The notes below the pieces were generated by a model. The model had not been told where the DNA came from. It saw only the letters and a list, made by a program, of their open reading frames with translations, and made no database searches. A program made the position numbers and the translations under genes. Below are positions 16,423 to 25,000 of a stretch of 64,000 nt of DNA, in pieces (within the stretch, counting starts at the first letter, position 1; each line of letters starts with the position of its first letter). This DNA is from Verrucomicrobiales bacterium. GTDB taxonomy: Bacteria > Verrucomicrobiota > Verrucomicrobiia > Limisphaerales > J093. The DNA is taken from contig JABTUJ010000040.1 of NCBI GenBank assembly GCA_015075445.1, positions 1 through 64,000 on the forward strand. Reading direction: 5' to 3'.

Positions 16423-17751
16423 ATGAAACGACGCGACTTCCTCCGCTCGGCCGCCGTCACCGGCGCCGGTGTCCTGATCCTTCCCCGCACCCGGCTCTTC
16501 GGTGCGGATGCACCCAGCAACAAGCTCAACATCGCCCTGCTGGGCACCTGGGGCCGCGGCGAGGCCCACTTCAACGCCATCGCCAGTGAAAACGTCGTCG
16601 CCCTCTGCGACGTCAACGAGGAACACCTCGCGTTCGGCGCCAAGCGGTTCCCCGCCGCCAAGACCTACGTGGACTGGCGCAAATGCCTCGACCAAAAAGA
16701 CGTCAACGCCGTCGTCTGCTGCACCGCCGACCACACCCACGCCTTCATCGCCAACTGGGCGATGAATCGCGACCAGCACGTGTACATGGAGAAGCCCCTC
16801 GCCAACAGCGTCGAGGAAGCCCGCGTCGTCCGCGCCAAGTACCTCCAGAAACGAGCCAAGCTCGCCACCCAGGTCGGCATGCAGCGCCACGCCCACGAGA
16901 ACTTCAACCGCCTGCGCGAACTCGTGCACGACGGCGCCATCGGCGACCTCGAATCCGCCTGCGCCTGGGGCAACCGTCGGCTGCCCCGACCCGGCTATCT
17001 GCCCGCCCAGGGCGAACCCCCGCCGCACCTCCATTATGACCTCTGGATCGGCCCCTCGCCCTTCCACCCCTACAACCCCGGCTATTTCGCCGGCGGCCCC
17101 GGCATGAACTGTCTTTCCTGGAACATGTACTGGGACTTCGGCAGCGGGCAGGTGGGGGACATGGGCAGCCACACCATGGACCTCGTGTGGAATGTCATCG
17201 ATCCCGACCTCCCCGTGTCGGCGGAGGCCAAGGGCGATCCCTACAACGCCGACGTGACGCCCGTGAAGCTCGAAGCCCACTTCGGGCTGCCGGCCAACAA
17301 CTGGCGCCGCGCTCTCCCCGTGGCCTGGTACCAGGGCGGGGCCATGCCCGAGACCCCGATCAAGTTCATCGACCTCAATCAGATCGACCACGGCGCCCTC
17401 TTCGAAGGCAGCCGCGGCTCGATTGTCGCGGACTTCACCAACCGCGTCCTGTTCCCGAGCGGCCGCGACGCCGACCTCACCTACTACCGGCCCCGGGCGA
17501 AGGACAAGCTGATCCCGCCGCTGGGCGACTTCCAGAAGCAGTGGATCAACGCCTGCAAGGGCAGCCTCAAGACCTCCTGCGACTTCGATTACGGCGGCAC
17601 GATGATCGAGACCCTTCTCCTGGGTCTGGTCGCTTACCGGGCTGGCCGCAAGATTACCTACGACGGCGCCGCCGGCCGGGTCACCGACCCTGCGGAAGCC
17701 AACGCATTTCTGCGCCGCACCTATCGGCCGGGTTGGACCTTGAACGGCTGA
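16423..17751 (+). CDS. Gfo/Idh/MocA-family oxidoreductase with Tat leader
   Basis: NAD(P)-dependent sugar or inositol oxidoreductase of the Gfo/Idh/MocA family, 442 aa. The leader MKRRDFLRSAAVTGAGVLI has the Tat signature (RRDFLR). The Rossmann domain begins LNIALLGTWGRGEAHF, followed by ALCDVNEE. YMEKPLA near residues 121-127 is the family's EKP motif with the catalytic lysine. The C-terminal half has LHYDLWIGPSP and GQVGDMGSHTMDLVWNVIDP, typical of the large verrucomicrobial and planctomycete exported subfamily. Substrate unknown. It precedes the intron-bearing repeat region and has no obvious operon partner. Confidence 0.9.
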   Translation: MKRRDFLRSAAVTGAGVLILPRTRLFGADAPSNKLNIALLGTWGRGEAHFNAIASENVVALCDVNEEHLAFGAKRFPAAKTYVDWRKCLDQKDVNAVVCCTADHTHAFIANWAMNRDQHVYMEKPLANSVEEARVVRAKYLQKRAKLATQVGMQRHAHENFNRLRELVHDGAIGDLESACAWGNRRLPRPGYLPAQGEPPPHLHYDLWIGPSPFHPYNPGYFAGGPGMNCLSWNMYWDFGSGQVGDMGSHTMDLVWNVIDPDLPVSAEAKGDPYNADVTPVKLEAHFGLPANNWRRALPVAWYQGGAMPETPIKFIDLNQIDHGALFEGSRGSIVADFTNRVLFPSGRDADLTYYRPRAKDKLIPPLGDFQKQWINACKGSLKTSCDFDYGGTMIETLLLGLVAYRAGRKITYDGAAGRVTDPAEANAFLRRTYRPGWTLNG

Positions 17752-17782
17752 GCCGCTGGGAGCGGGGGCGTGGGAACGAAAA

Positions 17783-17853
17783 GCGGCGCTGGAAGACGCC
17801 GCACTCCAAACGCGTTGCGCCTGTCGGGCCGTGAGGAGGTCGCGAAGCGTTTG
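17783..17853. repeat. palindromic repeat pair; left arm is an empty intron target
   Basis: The left arm (17783-17813) reads hairpin GCGGCG/CGCCGC, then ACTC, then CAAACGC. After a spacer of about 33 bp an inverted arm begins with GCGTTTG (17847-17853); its remainder, GAGTGCGGCG...CGCCGC, is found at 18580-18604. The 726 bp in between are the group II intron. The two arms were thus one inverted pair before insertion, and the left arm preserves the uninterrupted target. Confidence 0.85.
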
Positions 17854-18579
17854 ATGAGGGTAGGAGGAGCGGATTGAACACTCCCCCTCCCTCCCAAACC
17901 GGACAGGCGGATCTCCCGCATCCGGCTTTCCAGTCCGTGGCTGCCGATGGAGGTGGCCAGGCGTGGAGGTCAAGGCGTCAGAATGACTCCAGCCAGCCGC
18001 GCAGGCTTGCGCCCCGCTCATCCCGCTCGCGCAGGACGGTCCACTGTCGGGTGGGGATCCGATGCCAAGCCCGGTGTTCCGGCGCATCCGAGCGAACAGC
18101 CTTGCGGCACTACCCGGACCCTTGTGGGATGGCACTCGTCTCGCTCCCAACACCACGTTCCTACCCCCCTTCGCTCCACGATCATTACTCGCTTCCGCGC
18201 TACTACGGGGGCTCTGACCCCGACCGGTTCCGTTCTCGCCACCGGCCGTGGTTCCCTGATTCACGTCACCAGAACTTCCCACCATTCTGTCTCCAACCAT
18301 CGACGGCCCTCGATCAGACGCGCTCCACTCCCTCAACGCTGACCGCTCTATTTCGTTCGGGCTTCGCCCCGCACTCGCCGGCTCGCCAGAACCGCCGACC
18401 GAATCGAGTTCACACTGCCCGCCCTTACGGACAGACGTTGTTACGGACTGGTGGTTCACTTCCAGTTGCTCTCCACCCGGGGTTCTCGCCCCGATGCAGT
18501 TACTTTCAGTTACTGGCCCTACAGTGTCGGCCAGGTCAGGGACTTGCACCCTGCTGTTCCAGTGCGCTCTCAGGCGCAC
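17854..18579 (-). mobile_element. group IIC-like intron without an ORF
   Basis: Minus-strand group II intron of 726 nt. It starts GTGCGCC at 18579 and ends CCCTCAT at 17854. The domain I start has the characteristic GGGTGCAAGTCCC and AGTCCGTAACAAC stretches. Near the 3' end the domain V region reads AGCCGGATGCGGGAG then ATCCGCCTGTCCGGTTTGG. The 5' exon is a hairpin followed by ACTC, which fits group IIC introns that insert after terminator-like stem-loops. The 1,957-nt intron at 39542 has the same ends and the same target. No reverse transcriptase is encoded here, so mobility would need one in trans. The long ORF crossing it is spurious. Confidence 0.85.
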
Positions 18580-18606
18580 GAGTGCGGCGTCTTCCAGCGC
18601 CGCTTT
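18580..18606 (-). repeat. 5' exon of the intron: interrupted arm of the palindromic repeat
   Basis: On the minus strand this reads AAAGCGGCGCTGGAAGACGC then CGCACTC, ending exactly at the intron 5' boundary. It matches the left arm at 17780-17806 base for base. It supplies the stem-loop recognised by the intron. Confidence 0.85.
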
Positions 18607-18667
18607 GCTGTGCGGTGCTGCCGTTCGCGGCATTGACCCCGCGGCGGCCAGGCCCTAAGGAAGGCGG

Positions 18668-19369
18668 ATGAAGATCGCGCTGTTCGGTGTTCCACGCCTC
18701 CCGCTGGGCCGTCACAACCTCCGGGACCCTCGCCTCGACCAGGCCGACCAACTGGTCGAGGCCAAAAAGAAAACCTACGCCCAGGTCGACGTCGTCGGGG
18801 AGGAGGAGACGCTCACCGCCGACGCCATTCTCACCTCGCGCTCGGCCCTGGGCGATCTCCTCACCAAGGACCTGGATTTCGTTGAGGCGCGGCTCGGGCG
18901 CGATCCGGGCCCGGCGGAGAAGGCGGTGCTGGAGAAGCTGGCGGAGGCGCTGGTGAGCGAGCTGACGGTGCTGCAGCAGGGGTTGGCGCCCGACGAACTG
19001 CAGGCGATTGCGGCCCACAACTTCCACACGAACAAGCCGGTGGTGGTGGCCGAGGAGGCTGAGTTGGACGAACCCGCGACCCTGCTGCTGCGCGCCTACC
19101 AGGCCAGCGGTTGGATCAGCTTCTTCACGGTGGGCGGCAAGGAAAACCGCGCCTGGCCGATCCGCGCCGGCACGACGGCCTGGGAGGCGGCCGGCACGAT
19201 CCACACCGACATCCAGAAAGGCTTCATCCGTGCGGAAGTGATCAGCTTTGCGGACCTGGTCGAGGCCGGCGGCGAGACCGAGGCGAAGCGCGCGGGCAAG
19301 CAGCGGCTCGAGCTCAAGACCTACGTGGTCCAGGACTGCGACGTGTTGAACTTCCGGTTCAACAAGTAG
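18668..19369 (+). CDS. YchF-like TGS/DUF933 protein lacking the G domain
   Basis: 233-aa protein whose C-terminal half (about 112-233) is the DUF933/TGS module of YchF/OBG-like ATPases. It includes ASGWISFFTVGGKENRAWPI, AAGTIHTDIQKGFIRAEVI and YVVQDCDVLNFRFN. The middle (about 60-110) resembles the YchF coiled-coil arm (DLDFVEARLG...EKAVLEKLAEAL). The N-terminus begins IALFGVPRLPLGRHN, a remnant-like start where YchF has its P-loop, and the GTP/ATP-binding lysine-serine pair is missing. It therefore cannot hydrolyse nucleotide like YchF. TGS modules bind ribosomes or RNA in known relatives. It heads a plus-strand series with a 41-bp gap to the ATPase gene. Confidence 0.75.
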   Translation: MKIALFGVPRLPLGRHNLRDPRLDQADQLVEAKKKTYAQVDVVGEEETLTADAILTSRSALGDLLTKDLDFVEARLGRDPGPAEKAVLEKLAEALVSELTVLQQGLAPDELQAIAAHNFHTNKPVVVAEEAELDEPATLLLRAYQASGWISFFTVGGKENRAWPIRAGTTAWEAAGTIHTDIQKGFIRAEVISFADLVEAGGETEAKRAGKQRLELKTYVVQDCDVLNFRFNK

Positions 19370-19410
19370 CCCGAAGCCGGGTTGAAATCTCGACGACAGC
19401 GCGAGGCATC

Positions 19411-20676
19411 ATGATCAAAGAACTCCGGCTGGAACGGTGGAAGAGTTTCCTCACCGCGACTCTTCACTTGGACCCCCTGACGATCCTCATCGGCGCGAAC
19501 GCGAGCGGCAAGTCCAACGTCTTGGATGCCCTGGACTTCCTCAGCCACGTCGCCCAGGGGAAGGAGTTTTCCACGATCCTGCAAAGCGACTCGAAGCCTG
19601 CGGGCTTCCGGGGAGGAGCCGAATGGGCATCCCTCAAGCCGGAGGTGTCCTTCACCGTGTCGGCGCTGGTGGAGACCGACCAGCGAAACGTGGATTACCT
19701 CTACAGCATCACGGTCCAAACGGTGCCGAAACCAACCCTGCTCGCCGAATCCCTGCTCCGACTGAAATACCGGCCGCGGTCAAACTCGAAACCCTACACC
19801 CTGAAGCTGTTTTGGACGGAGCCTTGCGAGGATGGCGCTCCAGCGATTACGGCCAAACTGTACAACACGACGCGCGGCACACCGCGCCAGGCCCAGCGTT
19901 CCGCCTCGGTGCTGGGTCAATTGAAACTCTCGGCGTCCACGTTACGCCGCGAGATCACGGAAGGAGTGCAATGCGTCCTGGAAGCCTTGGGCAAGATCTT
20001 CGTGCTCAACCCGATTCCGTCCCACATGCGTTACTTCAGCCCGCTTGCCGAGCGTTTGGCGCATGACGCCTCCAACATCGCGGGCGTGCTAGCGGCGTTG
20101 CCGGAGGATCGCAAGCAGGCGGTCGAGGCCACCCTGCAGCACTATGTCAAGGATCTGCCGGAGAAGGACATTCAGAGGGTTTGGACCGAAAAAGTGGGCC
20201 CGTTCCAGACGGACGCCGTGTTGCTCTGTGAAGAGGCTTGGCGCCAGGGTGCACTCCCGACGAAGGTGGACGCACGGGCGATGTCGGATGGTACGCTACG
20301 CTTCCTAGCGATCTTGACGGCTTTGCTGACGCTGCCCGAAAAGTCGCAGTTGATCATCGAGGAGGTGGATAACGGCCTCCATCCCGCCCGGTCGGACGTG
20401 CTGCTGCGGATGTTGCGGACGGTCGGGGGCGACCGACGGGTGGACGTGCTGGTCTCGACCCACAACCCGGCGCTCCTCAACCGACTGGGCCCGGACATGG
20501 TCCCGTTCGTTATGGTGACGCATCGGGATCCCCAAAGCGGGCTGAGCCAGTTAACCGTCTTGGAGGACCTGTCCGGCCTGCCGAAGCTCATGGCGCTGGG
20601 GCCGCTCGGCGAGGTCGCGGCGAGCGGTGCACTCGAACGTTGCCTTGAGGCCAATGGAGGTCGGCATGCCCAGTAA
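19411..20676 (+). CDS. AAA_21-type ATPase (ABC/SMC-like, no TOPRIM)
   Basis: 421-aa ATPase of the AAA_15/AAA_21 group found in anti-phage and retron-type modules. I start it at ATG 19411, giving IKELRLERWKSFLTATLHL, the usual opening of this family. Walker A is GANASGKSN (28-36), the ABC-like signature MSDGTLRFLAIL (291-302), Walker B LIIEEVDNGLHP (314-325) and the H-loop STHN (349-352). The middle region (about 80-280) is the variable insert. Unlike OLD nucleases there is no TOPRIM domain. Its stop overlaps the start of the PIN gene by 11 bp, pointing to coupled translation and a joint function. Confidence 0.85.
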   Translation: MIKELRLERWKSFLTATLHLDPLTILIGANASGKSNVLDALDFLSHVAQGKEFSTILQSDSKPAGFRGGAEWASLKPEVSFTVSALVETDQRNVDYLYSITVQTVPKPTLLAESLLRLKYRPRSNSKPYTLKLFWTEPCEDGAPAITAKLYNTTRGTPRQAQRSASVLGQLKLSASTLRREITEGVQCVLEALGKIFVLNPIPSHMRYFSPLAERLAHDASNIAGVLAALPEDRKQAVEATLQHYVKDLPEKDIQRVWTEKVGPFQTDAVLLCEEAWRQGALPTKVDARAMSDGTLRFLAILTALLTLPEKSQLIIEEVDNGLHPARSDVLLRMLRTVGGDRRVDVLVSTHNPALLNRLGPDMVPFVMVTHRDPQSGLSQLTVLEDLSGLPKLMALGPLGEVAASGALERCLEANGGRHAQ

Positions 20677-21178
20677 GCATGTGATGATTCTCGACACGTC
20701 GGTCCTCTGCGTTTGGCTCAAGGTGCCTGGCAAGGAGACCTGCGGCTCCGGCCCATCGAGTCTGGACTTCGACAGGGTCGACAAGGAGATACAGACGGCC
20801 ATCCAGATGGAGTACACGCTGGTGCTGCCGCTTGCATCCATCATCGAAACGGGCAACCACATCGCCCAAGCGCCCCAGTGGCGCTACGAACGAGCGTCGG
20901 CCCTGGCCGAGTTGATGGCGCAGGCGGCCGACCAAACCACGCCATGGGCGGCCTTCAGTGACCAGCAGCTCCAATGGTCTCCGGGAGGTCTGAAAGCCCT
21001 GGCCGCCGGCTGGCCAAACCTCGCCGCACAGAAGCTCTCCTTGGGTGACGCCACCATCGCCTTAGTGGCCGACTACTACGCTCAAATGGGCTGCGAAGTC
21101 GAGCTGTACACGGGTGACAAGGGTCTCCAGCGGCATCAGGCTGTCACGGCTCCCGTGCGACCCAGACGGCGAAGGTGA
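20666..21178 (+). CDS. PIN-domain nuclease
   Basis: 170-aa protein with a PIN-type layout. The expected four acidic residues are present: D10 in MILDTSVL, E61 in SIIETGN, D128 in LSLGDATIAL and D151 in LYTGDKGL. PIN domains are Mg-dependent RNases, often toxins. ATG 20666 is chosen because GGAGG lies 6 bp upstream, while the longer frame from 20627 is inside the ATPase gene. The basic tail PRRRR could bind nucleic acid. Position between an ATPase and an RNA ligase suggests controlled RNA cleavage, but the target is unknown. Confidence 0.75.
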   Translation: MPSKHVMILDTSVLCVWLKVPGKETCGSGPSSLDFDRVDKEIQTAIQMEYTLVLPLASIIETGNHIAQAPQWRYERASALAELMAQAADQTTPWAAFSDQQLQWSPGGLKALAAGWPNLAAQKLSLGDATIALVADYYAQMGCEVELYTGDKGLQRHQAVTAPVRPRRRR

Positions 21179-21224
21179 CTTTGGGCTGAAGAAGCCCGCT
21201 GCGCCGTTGGCGAAGCCCCTCATC

Positions 21225-21914
21225 ATGGACGAGCTGTTCCACAAATTCCCCCACACCCCGCACCTACTCTGGTTGGGCCCCGGGCAGCCGCGCGAGGACA
21301 AGGTGCTGTCCCCGTCCGAAGTGGACGAGTTCCTCGCCGGCGAGCTGGTCATCGAGGAGAAGGTCGACGGGGCCAACCTGGGGCTGTCGCTCGGCCCGGA
21401 TGGACGTCTGCGCGCCCAGAGCCGGGGCAACTACCTCGCGCCCGGCCGGAGCCATGCTCAATGGAATCCGCTCTGGGCTTGGTTGGCAGAGCGACGCGGC
21501 GTCCTCGAGCCCGCCCTGCGCGACGGCCTGATGCTCTACGGCGAATGGTGTTACGCCCGACACACGGTGCCCTACGATGGCTTGCCGGACTGGTTTCTTG
21601 GCTTCGACGTTCTCGAGTTGGCGACCGGGCGGTTCTGGTCGGTCGACCGTCGCAACGCCTGGCTGGCCGAGGTGAACGTGGTGCCCGTGCCGGAGGTCGC
21701 GCGTGGCCGGTTCCAGTTGAAGCAGCTTGGCTCGCTTCTCGGGTGGTCCGCGGTGGGAGCGGTCCCAAGAGAGGGGCTCTACCTCCGCCGTGAAGCAGGC
21801 GGGTTCCTGATCGGCCGCGCGAAGGTTGTGAGCGCCGTGTTCAAGCAAGCGATTGAAACCCATTGGACCCGGCGGCCGGTCGTCCCCAACTCACTGGCCC
21901 TGGCCCGGGTTTGA
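21225..21914 (+). CDS. RNA ligase family protein (nucleotidyltransferase)
   Basis: 229-aa single-domain ATP-dependent RNA ligase-like protein (RNA_ligase family, as in T4 Rnl2). The nucleotidyltransferase motifs are visible: motif I EEKVDGAN with K46 as the adenylated lysine, motif III LYGEWC (104-109), IIIa FDVLE, motif IV EGLYLRR (183-189) and motif V GRAKVV (197-202). It lacks a large C-terminal domain, so specificity is uncertain. It starts 46 bp after the PIN gene on the same strand. An RNA sealing enzyme next to a PIN nuclease suggests repair of the breaks that nuclease makes, or of breaks caused by invaders. Confidence 0.8.
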   Translation: MDELFHKFPHTPHLLWLGPGQPREDKVLSPSEVDEFLAGELVIEEKVDGANLGLSLGPDGRLRAQSRGNYLAPGRSHAQWNPLWAWLAERRGVLEPALRDGLMLYGEWCYARHTVPYDGLPDWFLGFDVLELATGRFWSVDRRNAWLAEVNVVPVPEVARGRFQLKQLGSLLGWSAVGAVPREGLYLRREAGGFLIGRAKVVSAVFKQAIETHWTRRPVVPNSLALARV

Positions 21915-22010
21915 AGCCGCGTAGCAGGGCTTGACACGCCCCGGCAGGGGCGAACACTGAGCCGCACCCAGCCCCCGGGCGGTTTCCGTGAGCCAATGGA
22001 GTTCTGACTT

Positions 22011-25000
22011 ATGAGGCGTTCCTCCTGTGCCCCTCTCGCAACCCTCGGTTTGGTACTGGCCCTGACCGGTACGGCACAGGACGCGGGCGAGTTGGATCCG
22101 AGTTTCATTCCCGCTCTCGACCCCACGCAGACGTCTGGCGTTTGGCGGCTGGCGGTCACACCGGGTGGGAAGATCCTCGTCCACGGGTCCTCTCGCGACA
22201 ACGAGGGGTGGCCCCGCGAATGGCTCACACGGCTCAATGACGATGGATCGGTTGACACCGCGTTTGGCGGTCCCGTCGGGTTCGACGTCGGCCTGGCAGC
22301 CGTCGTCGCGCTCCCGGAGGAGCGTGTGCTCGTGGCCGGTCCTTTCACCCGGGTCAACGGCAGCCCGGCCACTCCGGTGGTCCGTTTGAACCCGGATGGA
22401 AGTCTGGATAAGAGCTATACCGGGGGTGACGGAGCGTTGCGGGCGGTGTTCGCCGGGGCGCTGCAACCCGACGACCGGCTGTTGTGCGCCGGTAACCTCA
22501 ACAGCCCGCAAGGCATCCTGTGGAATCGCTTGGTGCGACTCCTGCCCGACGGCCGCCTCGATCCCGACTTCAAGCCGCCCGCGGCGCCGTCGGGATCCGT
22601 CCGCGCGCTGGCCGTTCAATCGGATGAAAAGATCCTGGTGGGCGGAGACTTCCCGGCGCTTGGCAGCGGCTTGCTGAAGTACCTGGCCCGCCTGAACCCG
22701 AACGGGTCCGTGGACCCGGGCTTCAGCACGGCGCTTGGCCTCAACGGTACCGTCACGGACATCCAGGTGCAGGCGGATGGCCAGTTCTTCATCGCCGGCA
22801 CGTTCTCCCGGGTGGAAGGCAAGTGGGTTCGACCCTTGGTCCGTCTGACGCCGGACGGCACCCTGGACACGCCGTTTGCGACCGACGTCGCTTTCACTTA
22901 CCCGGAGACGATCCCGCTGTTGCAGGACGACGGCAAGGTGCTATGTGCCGGCACATTCCGCGTCACCAACAGTCTCGGCCAAGTTGTGGCCAAGCGCCTG
23001 ATTCGCCTGGCGAGTGACGGACGCTATGACCGTGATTTCACGGACCGCGTCGAGGTGAACGACACCATCTACTCCCTGGTGCGGCAACCGGATGGCAAGC
23101 TTCTGATCGCCGGAAGGTTCACTCAGGTGAACGGCCAACCTCGACCCGGCCTCGCTCGACTTTGGCTGGGGCCGCGGGACGCGGTTGCAGATCTCGCCCT
23201 GGCCTGGGAGACACCCGCGGGGGCGTGGACGCTCGGAGAACCCGGCGAGATCCGACTCCGCCTATCCGCGCCGGGAACCACGCCGGCCGCCGACGTTCGG
23301 ATCGAGGTCTCCCCTCCCATCGGGGCCGAGATCCTGGCCGCCGACTGCCCCGGGGGCATGTTCCAATGCGTGCTTGAGGGCGGGGGCGTCCGGTGTCAGG
23401 CCCTGGAGGAGGTCGCCGCTGCGGAGATCGTGCTTACCCTGCGGGCGGACACCTGGGACCGGTTCCGACTCGAGGCGACCGTGGCGGCGTCGACGCCGGA
23501 TCCGTTCGACGCCAACAACGCGGCCAGGATCGAGGTTCCGACGCGGCTAGAAGACGACTTCTGGGTGTACGAACATGACTTCGAGGTCGCGCCCGTTGGA
23601 CCGGAGTGGTCCACCAACCGCCTCTACAGCACGCCCGTCGGGGGGCGACGGTTTCTGGGCCTGTTCGGCCCGCAGGAAGTGGTCCTGACGCTCCCGGGAC
23701 TCGGCTCCCACACCGCGGTCAGCGTCGCCTTCGACCTCTACCTCGCGAGGTCTTGGGATGGGAACAGCACCAGCGAGGGGCCGGACGTGTGGAGTCTGCG
23801 GGTCGCCGACGGACCGTTGCTGTTCCAGACCACGTTCAACACCCAGCCGCACTCGATGGCAGACGCCTGGGCGGCGGGTCAGGCTTTTCCCGACTTCTTT
23901 CCGGGCGGCTATCACTTGCCGTTCAGCGGCGCCGCAGAGACGAACCGTCTCGGGTTCACCCTGAACGCCTACGACAGTGCTTCGGCTCCGGCCGATGCCG
24001 TTTATCACCTCGAGGCGAGCTTCGCCCACGCCGCGGAGACGCTGCCGTTGGTCTTCGACGCGCGCCTTGCGGCCGCCCATCCTGGTGCATCATGGATCTA
24101 CGACGAGGCTTGGGGGCTGGATAACGTCCGCGTCCGTGCCGTGGACTGTCCGGCGGGTCTGCTCGCGTTCGCGGCCCGCCGTGTGCAGGTCAACCGGAGC
24201 GAAAGTGAGGCGGTCCTGGAAGTCCGGCGGATCGGTGGGACTACGGGTGAAGTGCAGGTCGAGTATGTCACGGCCGACGGCACGGCGTTCGCCGGAACTG
24301 ATTACGTGGCCCAGGGCGGGGTGTTGTCATTCGGGGAGGGTGTGGCGTGGCAGACGGTGCGCGTCCCGCTCCTGGCGGACCCAGGCGCCACCACTGCGCG
24401 CGAGTTCACCGTTCGACTCCACACCCCCACCGGAGGCGCGGCGCTGGGCTCGACACAGGTCGCGTTCGTCCGGCTGCATCCGGTGGTCGGTTCCCTCGCC
24501 TTCGCGAAGGAGAACTACGCCGTTCCCGAGCTGGATGGCGCGGTGCCTCTGACCTTCACGCGAAGCGGCGATCCCAGCGTGCCCGCCAGTCTCGAATTCG
24601 TGACGCGAGAGCATTCGGCCATTCCCGGGAAGGACTACCAGCCGCAAACGAACATGGTGGCGTTTCCGCCAGGCGTGATTCACCAGGTCGCGACGCTTCG
24701 CGGGTTCGCGGATAATGCGTCGGCGGAACCCGACAAGGAAATCGGCCTCCAGATCGTACGGGTCAGCGGCGACGGCATGATCGCGGGGCAGCCTGCCCTC
24801 GCCGTCATCACGCTCCTGGATGATGACAGCCCTTGGGGTCCGGGTATCGGCACGGACGGCACCGTCAGATTGCTTGCCGCGGGGCCGGACGGAACCCTGC
24901 TCGCGGCCGGTGCATTCACCACTGCCAACGGAACGCCGTACAGCCGGCTCGTGCGCTACCGCTCCGATGGCAAGGTGGACCCGGGATTCGTGTTGGCGGC

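Noticed and set aside
16315-18633. 772-codon minus-strand open frame
   Set aside because: It crosses the ORF-less intron and runs antisense to the Gfo/Idh/MocA gene; composition and motifs are not protein-like.
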